DNA of 64,000 nucleotides from Hermatobates lingyangjiaoensis (lineage: Eukaryota; Arthropoda; Insecta; Hemiptera; Hermatobatidae), in assembly GCA_026182355.1 (NCBI GenBank), contig JAPFBL010000068.1, positions 4,715,001 to 4,779,000 of the forward strand, in the 5' to 3' direction. Each line of letters opens with the position of its first letter. Position 1 is the first letter of the stretch. Under the pieces are notes generated by a model, which was given only the letters and a program-made list of their open reading frames with translations, ran no database searches and was not told where the DNA came from. The position numbers and the translations under genes are program-made. Positions 1 to 11,199 of the stretch are shown piece after piece.

Positions 1-93
1 TTGAAAAACTAGTGAAGAAAATGACATCAGCGAAATACGGTCAGCTGTTCAACGAAATATGCTTAAAAGAAGGACTGCTTCCAAATTTTACAA
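1..93 (+). pseudogene. Possible Penelope-like element fragment (upstream of the RT domain)
   Basis: An open frame enters from the left edge and runs into the TA repeat. It includes the peptides KYGQLFNEICLKEGLLPNF and KLVKKMTSA. The pattern of a Phe-Asn and Cys pair followed by a Leu-Pro resembles the conserved stretch just before the reverse transcriptase domain in Penelope-like retroelements. The neighbouring repeat carries a hammerhead-like core, which fits such an element. The fragment is short and cut by the window edge, so the family assignment is an inference. Confidence 0.3.
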
Positions 94-112
94 ATATATA
101 TATATATATATA
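94..112. repeat. (TA)n microsatellite
   Basis: Pure TA dinucleotide run directly abutting the left arm of the foldback repeat that starts at 113. Similar TA runs adjoin other foldbacks in the window. Confidence 0.95.
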
Positions 113-375
113 CGTTTCACGATGAATCACAAACACAGAACTAAGGAACAAACACACTTACTGTCTCTAATTTTCGGTTGAACCGTCATCAGGAAAGTTG
201 AGAAAGGGACACCAAGCGCACTTGTGAAGCGACGGTTAGAGACAGTCTCCAACCGCCGCTTCACAAGTGCGCTGGGTGTCCCTTTCTCAACTCTCCTGAT
301 GACGGTTCAACCGAAAATTAGAGACAGTAAGTGTGTTTGTTCCTTAGTTCTGTGTTTGTGATTCATCGTGAAACG
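113..375. repeat. Foldback (inverted) repeat with hammerhead-like core in each arm
   Basis: The left arm (113-237) and right arm (251-375) are near-perfect reverse complements, with only a few mismatches by eye, separated by a 13 nt spacer. Each arm holds the string CTGATGA, a short self-complementary segment CGGTTCAACCG, then AAA: positions 296-316 on the plus strand and about 172-192 on the minus strand. This resembles the conserved core of a hammerhead ribozyme, although the junction between stem II and GAA is not canonical. I interpret it as two head-to-head terminal repeats of a Penelope-like element. Confidence 0.8.
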
Positions 376-2030
376 TTTGTTGTCCTTTTGGATCGTTTTC
401 CTGTTTACAATATATATATTAATAAGTATGCCAATTTTCATTTTTGTTCATTTTCGTGTAAGTTTTCAAGTTTTCTAAAACTAGTTTCCACCTTTCAGGT
501 AATATGTAAAATTCACCAAAGGATTTATTGCAGAAGTCCATTACACTAATACACGTTACTAAGAAACTATCTTGATAAGATATGAGATACTGCAGAATAA
601 TTTGTTTCAGCGTTTCATTTAACTTTGACCACCTTCAGAGATATTAAAAAAATATTACTAATGAAAACTAAATAAGATAACTAACAATAAATATTATAAT
701 AATTTTAAATACTAACTACACTGATGTAATGAAGAAATAATAACATTGAGTAGGACTGGGAGGTTGTAACGTCGTGGAAATTTTCAAATTTCAGGTTTTA
801 TAGTTGGATTCCTATAGTTACTTAAAGGCAATAAAACACTGCGAGCCAGTCTCTCAATTAATCAAGGTCATTGTGTTTGTTCATTTCCTGCATGTAGTTT
901 TAAAACTCGTTGTCTTGTTGTTCACGTTGGGTTTGTGCTCTCTTATATAAACCTACAGAAAATATTAAATAAACCTACAATAACATCACAATGCTCGTAT
1001 AATATTCTTTAAAGACCTAAATTATAAATCTATCAGCCTTATTACAGCATTCACAAGTACAAGTGAAGTAAAATTTATGCTACACTATAAAATTATATGA
1101 AATTCCTGAGAAAATTTGATTTTAATATTTTTTTTAAAATTTGATAACATTTAATAAACAGCCAAAGTAAATTTTTAAACGAATAAAACATTTGCGCTAT
1201 GAAATTTAGGTAAAAAATAGTCTATGGCTTGTAAAATTAAATTTGAAGGAGAAAACAACTTTTTTAATTTTAACCTTTACAGCATTAAGTCTAACGCTTA
1301 AAAAAAAATTCATAATTGCAAATTAAATCAAGATAGGTTAATAATGTAATATCAATTTTTACTATTATTCTTAACGTCTATTCTCGCTCTATTTTTTTGG
1401 TACATTACCTTTTTCCATTCCAACCATGTGCAAAATGGATATTTATCATGCAGATGATATCATTTGACTCATATAACGTAGTCGTATATTTTACGGGAAA
1501 TTCTTGATCACAACAATGAGTTTATAACTTTGACAAGTATTTATTTCCTCAAATATATTTGATAAATGAATTCTATTCCTTTTAAAAGAAAGAATAAAAG
1601 TAGCATTTATATTCCTTGAATATGCAATGCAGAGAAGTGGGTGAGTTGCTGAAGGAAAGAGTTGAAAGAATGAGTTGCAAATGCATTTCCAAGTTTCCCT
1701 TCTTGGACTGATTTATAGGCAACGTGTTAATTCGAACTGTCTAAGTTAGACTGCGAGTAGCTTAACATATATGTCTGTGCATGTTAAGGCATTCCTTTTT
1801 ATTTACATATGTGATTATGTGTCTAATGAAAAATGAAATGAAGGCTGCTTCTACCTCTAGAGCAGTCCTCCAATGACATAATTCGCCATTGCAACGCTTA
1901 AGAAAAAATTAAATGAGTGTAAGGCATGCTCAGAATTGTATAGATTACTGAAGAAACTACTATTAATAATTACTTCTTACCAGCCTTGAGCCTAATTTAT
2001 TTCAACATTTAGGCTGGTCAGCGATGAGCG
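376..2030. other. AT-rich DNA, no recognised feature
   Basis: Read on both strands. I see no open frame resembling a known protein, no RNA gene and no clear repeat. Occasional A and T homopolymer runs are present. Confidence 0.5.
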
Positions 2031-2154
2031 AGTTCCCCCTATACCACACATCCGGCCTTCGTAGATCACTCTCCAATGGTGATTCAAGCCGTAGGTCCCG
2101 ACCACTTATCACCGTTTGACCGTGGGAAGTCAAACATCTTTCGAAATGAATATT

Positions 2155-2215
2155 TAGCTAAAGGGTAGTTAAACTGAGTTCTTAGGACATTTCTGTTAAT
2201 TTTCAAACCATGTAC
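2155..2215 (+). repeat. Short dispersed repeat, copy 1
   Basis: The stretch around AACTGAGTTCTTAGGAC and the following TTCAAACCA matches a second locus at 45850-45935 (AACTGAGTTCTTGGGAC, then TTCAAACA). Both are preceded by TATTTAGC. The family is unknown and the similarity is short, so it could be the tail of a SINE. Confidence 0.4.
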
Positions 2216-2219
2216 AGTA

Positions 2220-2939
2220 CCGGTTCCTTACTCAAATCTTCTTCATTCATTTCCCACTCCATGTCCTGCACAATTTCCTAAAAGCATTATATTCATTGCT
2301 TTTATCATAATAACCTCTTGTCTTATGAGCCAACCTCAATGAGGTTCTCAAACAAGGTAAAGACGACTGATTGCTGCAGTACTATAGAATGGAGTACTAT
2401 GTAAATCCAGACCATGAGCAGGCAGCAGTACGGTCAAGTTTGTCTCCGAGTCGAGATCAAGATCGACCATCTATTTCTCTATCTCATTCCACAGAGAATC
2501 TTACTTATCAGAAAGTCTGATAAAGGCCAAACAGACTGGGCCAGTCGATCAGACGAAGGCGTTTTGGCACAGTCGCTTAGGCTCCAGCTAATTTGGCGCC
2601 AACCCATTTGGCGACTGTCGTTTTAATGAGAGGGAAATAATATTGATAGATGGGTTCATTCACTTCAGTCTGCAAATATAGAAGTTATTACAGTTTAAGA
2701 AGGGCAATTTATAAAATAAGTATACATCTCTTAAACGATTTTATCAGTTCACTTAGTAATAACTTGTAGCAATGATCGAATGCTCTAAAACACATGCATT
2801 CTAAAGAATGAAATATTTCAAATGTAAGAAATTATTAGTAGAGATATAGAAAGAATATGTCTCAAAACTGTTTCGGCTATCTTTGTGCTGCTTTCATAAT
2901 AATTTTTATCTAAGGTTCTATGAACAGTGTCATTGGATT
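2220..2939. other. No recognised feature
   Basis: Contains a 70-codon open frame at 2414-2626 with no recognisable domain and ordinary composition. Nothing else was seen. Confidence 0.4.
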
Positions 2940-3240
2940 TATCATATATAAACTAATAAACAAAATTGACAGAAAGAAAACACGAACAGGAGACCACAAA
3001 TATTCACTACTATGTTTCAACTGCATCATCATCAGGTAGAAATATAATAGAGAGTTTTGTAATCCCTTGTATGTTTTCTTTCTCTAATTTGGTTAATAAA
3101 TCCTGTATATTTAAAATCATCTGTAGGAGAGGGGCTCGCAACTTCCTGATAACGACGCAGTAGAAATGTAGTAGAGACGTTTTGTGATCTATTGTATTTT
3201 CTTTCTGTGAATTTAGTTTATATATATATATTGTATAATC
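2940..3240. repeat. Three-copy foldback repeat with hammerhead-like core
   Basis: A minus-strand copy occupies about 2945-3040 and two plus-strand copies follow (about 3036-3110 and 3145-3240). The shared part includes TTTTCTTTCTGT and a TTAGTTTATATA tail that ends in a TA run near 3220-3231. On the minus strand, CTGATGA (3029-3035) and GAAAC (3014-3018) form a degenerate hammerhead-like core. The two plus copies are direct repeats of the TAGAAATNTANTAGAGA type. This organisation matches the other foldbacks in the window. Confidence 0.65.
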
Positions 3241-3244
3241 AACA

Positions 3245-4095
3245 TCGTTTCTATATATCATGTAATAATTAACATCGTACAACGTTTACTATAAATAAAC
3301 TGGGAATTTACTATGGTACTCCCAATAACTGATCTGGGTACTAAATAAGAAGTTACCCACACTTTGCTTTGCTAGATCAGTGCTGAATCAAAAAGTTTGT
3401 AAGTGCGGGCATTGGAAGAAAAGACCATAAGAATTCATCTGATGATTGAAATGTACGAATAGTAGGTTAGTACAGTCTATGCAAACAGACTGGATCTTTC
3501 TGATGCTCAAAAATTAAACCCTCAGTTTGGCTCTAACATAGATCGACAGCTCTAAATTTTGCTACTTTAAAGTAAGGAGCTGTTGCTAGTCCCTGACATC
3601 GTACTGGGTGATAATCAACGACTTTATGTGCGATGTAGATTTTTCATCCTCCCTGGACACAAAGTTAATGACAACGATACCAGTAATAACAGGGTAAGCT
3701 CTTTGATTTGTTACTATGTGTTTTGACCTTTCGATCGTACTCTGAATGTAACACAAACAATCTTATTGTTAGAAAGTGTCAAAAACAATCCATAAAAAGA
3801 TACGCAGAAGGCTAGAAAAATAAGATATAAAATCAGTCCAAACATTTCTTAATAGGACTTTAAATAAACTTTAGAGTTTAGAAAAACACTGGAGATAACT
3901 AAGATTCACTATATTATTTGCCTAAATAATAGAAAAAATAGACTAATTAGAGGAGTCTAATTGAGTATGCAGTAACAGAAGGACGAGTAAAGCTCTAGAT
4001 TATTACTTAACACTGACCAATAGAATCTGAATACAGGATGAGGCAGGAGACAAGTCTAATGAAGGCATTGTCGAAAACAAACACAAGAGTGAGGG
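3245..4095. other. No recognised feature
   Basis: AT-rich sequence without credible coding potential or repeat structure that I could see on either strand. Confidence 0.4.
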
Positions 4096-4099
4096 GACG

Positions 4100-4290
4100 T
4101 TATTAAATATATGTGGATTACATGCCAAGAGTGTGGGCATGACTCAGAGCCAAGCGGAGCGGCAGTCCACCTCGTCGGCTCCCCTTTAGTAATGGGTTCA
4201 TTAATCAAGTGACCCAAGGCTCCTTGAGGAAAAACCAGCCTATATATATACTGCACATGACAGGCTCTCACTCAAATCATCTACGCTGGT
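4100..4290 (+). promoter_or_regulatory. Promoter-like GC-balanced island (weak)
   Basis: A GC-richer block within AT-rich DNA. It contains TGACTCA (4140-4146, AP-1 type), a TATATATATA box (4241-4250) and, about 25 nt downstream, CTCACTC, which loosely resembles an insect initiator. No open frame or exon follows that I can recognise. The TATA run may be only a microsatellite. Confidence 0.2.
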
Positions 4291-4671
4291 GTGGAACTCA
4301 TATAGATAGATATGAAAACAAACTGTAAAGGAAACACGGTGGTTAAAGTAAAACAAGAAAATGAGGTCTAGAGAATTGTTTGTACACAGGACTAATAGTA
4401 TCCAAGACGAGAACAATGTAAGCAAAGTCCACATTTTAGAAGCTCTACATAAAAAAAAGGAAATTCTTCAATGAAGTTAAAAGTTGCAGACTTTTTTCTC
4501 CAACTTTTTTTGTCTTATTTTTTTTCAATTTATATTTATTAATTCGAGAATCGTGAGTGTTCTATTTTTTTTTTGTGAATTCTAGTCTTTTTTTGTGAAT
4601 TCTAGTTATAACTTTAATTATATGTTTACTCATAATTTTCAATGTTTCTTAATATCTACCACACATATTCA

Positions 4672-4790
4672 ACACTATATTTCTTTATCGAAGGTTGGTC
4701 CAGCGTCACTTAATAAAACGACTTTAAGCCAACGTTTGGTTTATATTGTACACATTTTCAGAGCCACATCAATACAGAAATTAATTACAA
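4672..4790 (-). repeat. Hammerhead-type dispersed repeat, left arm of a spaced inverted pair
   Basis: The reverse complement of this segment aligns with 5367-5487. Shared landmarks are TAATTAATTTC, GTATTGATG, CAACGTTGG-like and GACGCT-GACCAA segments and CGATAAAGAA. It follows the layout of terminal repeats with a degenerate CTGATGA core (here TTGATG). Confidence 0.6.
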
Positions 4791-4799
4791 TACCATGAA

Positions 4800-5360
4800 A
4801 AAAATGTTAAATTATTTATTAGAATATACACTATTACACTGGCACTTTTCTATTACAAAAAAAGTTTACAAGTCAAACAAAGCAATCTTTAAAAGATAGG
4901 TTTGCTCTACGTAAGCATTATATTAAATCGAACAAAAAAAAACATTTCGTGCTTTAACCCATCATTCCATTAAAACAGGAGTAACTTTAATCTAGGGACA
5001 CAAATATTACGGATTATGAACACAATAAAAGTAATAGGTCCATAAAAGAAATTATTTCCATTCAGAAAATCAAAAATTCAAGTAATAAAAAACAGATACT
5101 GATAACCTAAGTAAAATATATAGTTTATTAATTAGTAATTATAAAACATGTTTGTAGCCGCTAGTTTCTTTCTGGATGTAGCTTTCATGAGTTTTTTTAA
5201 TTTCCCTTGTTTATCAATACGCGATACAGATTGTTCGTAAAAATATCCCTACGAGCAGCAACACTGTAGTAATTAGAATGGAATGGTGTCAACTTTTTTG
5301 TAATCCAAACATACAATGGTAGTAATGTATATCTATAAATAATGTAACTTATTTGTTCAT
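4800..5360. other. Spacer between inverted copies, no recognised feature
   Basis: About 575 bp of AT-rich DNA between the two inverted repeat copies. If the pair is one element this is its interior, but I see no coding remnant in it. Confidence 0.35.
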
Positions 5361-5366
5361 GTTATT

Positions 5367-5487
5367 GTAATTAATTTCAGTATTGATGAAGCCTTTGAAG
5401 ATGGCTACAAATACAAACGCAACGTTGGTTTTAAGATGTTTTATTGTGACGCTAGACCAAATCTCGATAAAGAATAATAGTGTATAT
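5367..5487 (+). repeat. Hammerhead-type dispersed repeat, right arm of a spaced inverted pair
   Basis: Contains TTGATGA followed by AGCC, a 9 nt loop and GGCT, then ACAAA. This has the order of a hammerhead core (CTGANGA, stem II, GAAA), with one core base changed on each side. It is the reverse-complement partner of 4672-4790. Confidence 0.6.
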
Positions 5488-5489
5488 AA

Positions 5490-7500
5490 CTTTCACAAAT
5501 ATTCAGTAAACATCTTCAAATCCTTTTGAGAAATCACTACTTACAGTATAACTTTCAGGTAAACACCTAACAGAATCTACTATGAACCTTAAGTTCTCTA
5601 GCTACTCGTGAACACAGAATCTACAGGTGTTGACAACAGAAAATAAAACCACACTCCATCATACAATGTGTCATATTCAGGTAAAAATATAAATATCCAG
5701 TTATAACTACTGTGTTTGATAATCAAGCCTGGATTGCCACAAGCACAGTTACAAAGTGTAGTGAATACTGGATCAAAAATAAGAAATCTGCAAAGAGAAA
5801 TTCAAGAGTTCATTTTTATGAAGTGAACATTACTCATTAGAACTGAAGTTATGAAATGCAATAAAGATTGATTTCAAAAATAATTTTTGATCTTTTTAGA
5901 TTCCTACAGAAAACAAGATCTGCCCAGTCGCCTCCGTTCCTCAGGTATAGCCTTGACACTACTGCTGTAGGTAAATAGTCCCTATATAACATCCAATTGG
6001 TACACAGTTTTACAGGGCGATACTAACAGCTTTTTGAAACTTTTGACAGAGACTGGTATTAACTCCGCTGGTATGTTACAGGATATATTGCCTGTTAAAT
6101 ATATATTGTGCATTTCTAGAATAAGTGGGCATCTGCACTAAAAGCGATTTATCAGTTACATGGCGGATGCGAACAGAAGAGATAGTAAAACCAGTTAGAA
6201 TTTACGGCTCGAGATTTACGGGGAATAAAATAATCGTCAACACCAGAAATAACTCGCTGTCAGAGATATATACAGCTGTTCAAACCTACTTCCTGCGATT
6301 GAAGCCGGAGCTTTTATGTAGAAATACACACTTGTTTTAGAGATATGGGCTTTAAATTAAATCAAGTTTAGTTCACCAAATATAAACTGAAGCACTATCA
6401 TTCAACACTTCACTCCAAATGATCTCGATTTTAGTAGGCTGTTCTTTTTAGTATCGGCATAACTGTAGCATACATCTATAGATTGGAGAGCACTACAAGA
6501 CACACACTCTCAATAAACGTCAACCCAGTTTCACAAACCCCATATAGCAGTGAAGAACACATGACAAACGATGTGCAGAACCATAAAGCTCATATTTTCA
6601 CATTATCTATCCCACCAAATTTATTATTGAAATTCAGCTTTTGAAATGTAACTTCTCTCTAGAGACAATTACATTTTAGCAGCACACATGGCTTATATTT
6701 TCGATTCATACACATTTATTGTTTCTAAATCCAATTTTCCATACAAAAATGTCTTATAAAAATCAAACAATGGTGTTCTACTTCAAGTGGCATCCAAAAT
6801 GTAACCCTCTACAGTTGGTATACACCTCATCCACTGTCGATTACCATCAAATACTGACAAACAGACAAAACTACAGCTAGACAAGCAAAAAAAGCCCGTA
6901 GGAGCCATTCAGCCGGCAATACTTAAGATACGATTATCGTAACTACAAATGCTTTGAATATAAATCAAAACAATACCAAACTTAAACAAGCCAAAGCTTC
7001 AATAACAATGGTAAAGGAAACGGGATAAAGGTTATCAACACAATTGAATACTTAAACAAAACCAAACATTTTTTAATAAAAAATAATTTTTTTGCCTTTA
7101 AAAATTCTTTAAATCTTTTGTTAAATTTATTTAATATTGTAATTTTGTATTTCAATAAAAAAAATTAAGCCTGCTCTAAATTAGAAATAAAATTCAAAAA
7201 GAAGAAACACTAATTAGTCCAATTATAAATCACTGACCTGTTTCCATATATAACCCAAATAACAAAGCATATTATCATTTTATGAAATATAATACAAAAA
7301 ATACACTTGGTCAGATAAAATGCTGAACTGTTAGTATTTACAGCATGTAATGAAATTACTTTAAATTTACACATAAATTTAAGACACACGACCCATGAAC
7401 ATTCCAAATTCACGAAATCTAAATTATTTAATACATATTCTAGCAATACTTAACACTATAATTGGAGTTTCAAGGAGTTAAAGTGGGCCACAATGAACCT
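5490..7500. other. No recognised feature
   Basis: Unique-looking AT-rich sequence. A 71-codon frame at 6125-6340 has no recognisable domain. The strip around 5930-6340 is somewhat less AT-rich, but nothing specific is visible. Confidence 0.35.
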
Positions 7501-7506
7501 TATGAC

Positions 7507-7547
7507 AAGTAAATATATTATCAAACTCGTTGACAATATATTTACTT
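7507..7547. repeat. Short near-perfect hairpin
   Basis: Two 18 nt arms, AAGTAAATATATTATCAA and its reverse complement with a single mismatch, surround a 5 nt loop (ACTCG). The size is smaller than a usual miRNA precursor. It may be the remains of a small inverted-repeat element. Confidence 0.7.
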
Positions 7548-7861
7548 TTAGATTCATTTAATGTTGCTATCGTGTAAATGTAATATGAAATTCTGTGGAA
7601 AATTATTATCCAACACGTAGAGAATTTATTTAATGTCATAATTTATTTTAATGTGACTATATTCAATATGTCCGTTATAAGAAAAATTAATTCATTATTT
7701 CTGAACAATCCAAGAATATATTGCAAACTGAACTTAATAGTTGTCAGTTTTAGTGTATATTCCTTAATACAATAATTTGAGGTACAATACAATATTAATT
7801 AACAATAATTAACATTATTGTCAATCAATACAATTAAAATGTAATATTATAAGCGACTGCG

Positions 7862-8000
7862 TTGAGTTTTGACTCTGATGAAGACAGTCTGTTAAAAGAT
7901 ATTAGGTTGAAAGATATTAGTCTTTTTTGTCATTTCTTACTGTGGTTTGGATGTTGATTTTTATTTCACGTGTTTATTGTGAAATCTTGTTATCTACATA
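7862..8000 (+). repeat. Diverged solo copy of the 22 kb foldback family, with hammerhead-like core
   Basis: Aligns with 22526-22600 and continues like 21960-22055: shared landmarks are TTTTGACTCTGA, GGTTGAAAGAT, TTAGTCTT, TTATTTCACGTGTTTATTGTG and GAAATCTTGTTA-type sequence. CTGATGA lies at 7875-7881 and GAAAG at 7909-7913. It is clearly older than the 22 kb copies, judging from many substitutions. Confidence 0.75.
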
Positions 8001-8335
8001 TATGTGATGTTGAACAATTTGATATTATTATTAACAGCTCTAAAAAGATTTTAAGGTCTTTGAAATACAATATTCATATTAAGACATGTATAGGAAATTT
8101 AAAGTGCAATTTACCAGATTCTATCTATTGCTAGAATCACCAGAAAAACGGTTTCTCATTTGTAACTGTTTGGTATAAATCACGATAATGTACCTTCCCA
8201 TGTCTCAAAATTATCAGAATACAAAAATGTTCTTTCTTACACCAAAAAGAAAATGACCATAAAATATCATTACGATTTGTCAATGATGCGACTTGTGAAG
8301 TGTTCACAATATCAATAGCCATCCATCCAGATATC

Positions 8336-8412
8336 ACGAAAAATGTTCCCAGAGAACCTTAAGACCTGCAAATCCGTCAGAATATAAACATTTTTTTATA
8401 CCACTAAAGTTT
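8336..8412 (-). repeat. R1 dispersed repeat, short terminal copy
   Basis: The reverse complement contains CTGACGGATTTGCAGGTCTTA, followed upstream by the end segment with ACTGTAAAACTTTAGT. It matches the terminal part of the R1 family seen in longer form at 21050-21383, 51880-52330 and 55400-55800. Confidence 0.55.
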
Positions 8413-8419
8413 TACAGTA

Positions 8420-8795
8420 ACCAACCACTCAGTACTGAGAGGTGTATAAGAGGATCCGGGTATGTAATGTAACTACTGATGTATGTGATCTGAGCGTCAT
8501 AAACTACCTTAATAGACGATCTCTCAGCGAACTGTGACCTCATCCAAGCATAATCTGGTGTTTAAATACAGCTTAAATAGGTAGGAACTTAATCTCTCTA
8601 GATAACCGTCACGAAACTGTAACCAGAAACAGCTTTTTAAACCAAAACAAATTTCAAAGAAATTATTTTCGTTTTAAAATATTTGTCAAGAACATGCTTT
8701 TTCACGATTTTAGTTAAGGAATTTAGCCAAGGAATTGCTAGTGGAATTGAAATAGTTGTCTTTTTGACAAGACATGTCAATGTCATACTCTAAAT
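8420..8795. other. No recognised feature
   Basis: AT-rich. Nothing was identified apart from ordinary short frames. Confidence 0.35.
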
Positions 8796-8799
8796 GAAG

Positions 8800-9110
8800 A
8801 AGAAGCCTTGACATCTTTGGGTACTAGATTAGTCTTTGATCTAAGAAGATTTCAAGGTCTTTGAGAACATCTGAGAGTTCTAGTTTAGTATTTTCAATAC
8901 AAAGGTCATTGAAACCCACTTTCTTTCTTCTTCAGAAAGGAATAAGCACTGTTTTTACTGGATTTATATCGAAAGTTATTTGATCATACTTCAATAATTT
9001 GGAGAGCATGACTCTATAAGCTCCAAAACAGTACCTTCAAGCATTAATAACAAAGTCACCTCAATATCTTTGCATATCCAAATCTTGATTCTTTAAAATA
9101 TCACAAGGCT
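8800..9110 (-). pseudogene. Jockey-like non-LTR retrotransposon RT fragment (decayed)
   Basis: Translating the minus strand across several frames gives DQITFDINPVKTVLIPF, then KKVGFNDLCIENTKLELSD, VLKDLEIFLDQRLI and PKMSRLLL. This is the order found downstream of the catalytic YADD box in jockey-type reverse transcriptases: a (L/I)xxNPxKT segment, an FTRKRK-like segment and a KYLGVxLDxxLxW segment. Frameshifts and stops make it non-functional. No endonuclease or poly(A) tail was recognised, so it is a truncated piece. A second piece of the same class is at 16765-17200. Confidence 0.65.
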
Positions 9111-9119
9111 ATGCCAACC

Positions 9120-9950
9120 GATCATCACAATAAATGCATGGTACAACGTTTAGATGACAGCTTTCAATTGTTATAATTTTAGTTGTGGTAGATCCAGTCT
9201 TAAACTAAGTATTGTTACCTTAGAATGTAATCTATTCCACAGCTCTTGTATTAAAAAACGAATAATCAGTTGTGATTCACATCAACGGAAAGGTTGTTAT
9301 CATAAGCTCATTCAATATTTAAAAAGCGAGCAAAATGATTCCTTCAAGACAACAGGCTATTTCCATTATGTTAACCAATGTTTTTGGAACTGACTGAGCT
9401 GAATTGTCCTTCAGGTAGGTTTGCATCCCTCACAAAGATAATTATTTACCATAAACTCCTCATAATACTACAAATAGAACATAATGGTTGTCATTTTTGG
9501 TGTAATTTTACTGTTCCAAAATCTTAGATCATGAAACACTGGTACTTAGACAAAACCTAATACAAAATTTAAAGTTTCCTGAGTCGCTTGAGAAATGAAT
9601 AAAAATCAATGACCATTTAGTCCAGTGTAAAATAATACCAATGAATATAGTTGGCAAGAGCATGATCAACCGATGACAGAAAAGACTCCACCAGGGCACC
9701 GAACAAAAGTTATGGCTAGGAAACTCTAAAAACTTTGTTACGGTAAAAAGGGCCGTAGCCTGACATAGCAAAATAGGGTAGATTTAGTTGGTGCACTTAT
9801 AAAGCACATTGGCTTATTCTCCTAATACAGTAAAAATCACAAATCATGAATTGAAAACAGTAACATTTTCGCAGAAAACTTTACATTTGGAGCGGAAAAA
9901 CACAAAAATGGTTGTTAGTAAAATGAATGGAAGGGTGATTTAAAAAAGTA
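9120..9950. other. No recognised feature
   Basis: Short open frames at 9154-9393 and 9529-9771 show no known domain and are not supported as genes. The rest is AT-rich. Confidence 0.35.
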
Positions 9951-9954
9951 ATTA

Positions 9955-10125
9955 TGTTTAAAAAGTGGTTGTATTGGGGTGGGTGCGGAGGGCAGTGAGA
10001 GGGAAGGCTAATAGGAGGGGCTAATGCAAACAGCCATTACCAGCAGGCCTGCACCTCTTAATTACACGATGGCCAGCCTCCGCCTACACACGCGCCCTTC
10101 ATTAGCCATTCTTATCTCCGTCCTA
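9955..10125. promoter_or_regulatory. Candidate regulatory island with clustered homeodomain cores
   Basis: GC-balanced block bordered by AT-rich DNA. Within about 100 bp it has GGCTAAT (10006-10012), an octamer-like ATGCAAAC (10024-10031), GCCATTAC, TTAATTA (10058-10064) and ATTAGCC (10101-10107, the inverse of the first), plus a CCGCC/CACACGCGCCC stretch. Such clustering is common in developmental enhancers. There is no direct proof of function. The open frame at 10024-10263 has no recognisable domain. Confidence 0.3.
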
Positions 10126-10704
10126 CACATAATTCAAAACTCCATTGGAAACAAGGTCAAGAAAGCTCTTAGAACGACTACTTCTGTCACACGAGCAAAA
10201 TTTGTCTTTAACCCAACTACCTTGGGTGATTCCACCTTATTTACAACTGACACTTTTCATTGAAAAAAAAAATTGTCAAGAAAAACATTACTATATCAAG
10301 CTACCTGCAAGAAAAGTATTTGACATGTACATCGTTTACAATCCCTTTCCAAAACTCTGACTTTTTTCTAATACACCAACATTCTGACCCTGCATTACAA
10401 TAGTTTTGCTATTCATCGTGAAGTGCTGACAAGGACCAGATACTGGTAACAGATCTTAGTCCCATTTTGTAAATTTCTTACAAAGATATGTTCATCTCTG
10501 TTTCACAGGAACTTTATTTATATTATAATTTTCATAGAAAACGGTCCAAGATTGAAGATGAGCATTCATAATCTTTATAAATAAAATAATGATTTTGTCT
10601 GTACATTGCTTAGAACTGACTCATTTCAAGTTTTCTTTACGTTTCATACATTGGAGAAACCGAATCCACCCTTAGAAAATTTTTTGTCGGTTTGTCGGTT
10701 TGTC

Positions 10705-10998
10705 CGCAAAACTTTGTCACAGGTAAACTCAGCTACCATAAGACATATAAAGCTGAAACTTTTACAGTAGATTTGTGTAGGTCTAACTTAAAATATAGGC
10801 TATGAATTGATTGGAAATTCAACGTAGAAGTGAAGTTATGGACGTTTAACGCAAAAATGTTTGTCACAAGTAAACTCAGCCACCATAAGACATAGCGAGC
10901 TGAAACATTGACACTGGATTTGTGTGTGCCTAACTTAAAATATGGGCTCTAAATAGATTATTAATTCAGTACAGAAGCGAAGTTATGGGGCTTTTAGC
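10705..10998 (+). repeat. Two tandem diverged units of about 145 bp
   Basis: Unit 1 (10705-10849) and unit 2 (10850-10998) share TTTGTCACA(G/A)GTAAACTC, CCATAAGACATA, AGCTGAAAC, TTTGTGT, CTAACTTAAAATAT and GAAGTTATGG. Divergence is roughly 20-25 percent by eye. They lie in the 5' part of the Helitron, a place where subterminal repeats are often found. Confidence 0.85.
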
Positions 10999-11199
10999 TG
11001 TATTTTCCTAACTTCACAGACAAGTTTGTTTTGAAAATACACAGGTGTGGCAAGTAGGTATCGTTAGTTGATTTTAATTTCAATTGAGCACATGAATATA
11101 TTGCGTATTTGACATCATTGAAATGGTGTTTCACAGAGTTAAGGATGTACTATCTATTGAGAATAAATCTTTTGTAAACGAGCAATTCTCAGCCCTTAA

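Noticed and set aside
10705..10998. Tandem units considered as a CRISPR-like array
   Set aside because: Only two 145 bp units with no short repeat and spacer pattern; they belong to a Helitron.
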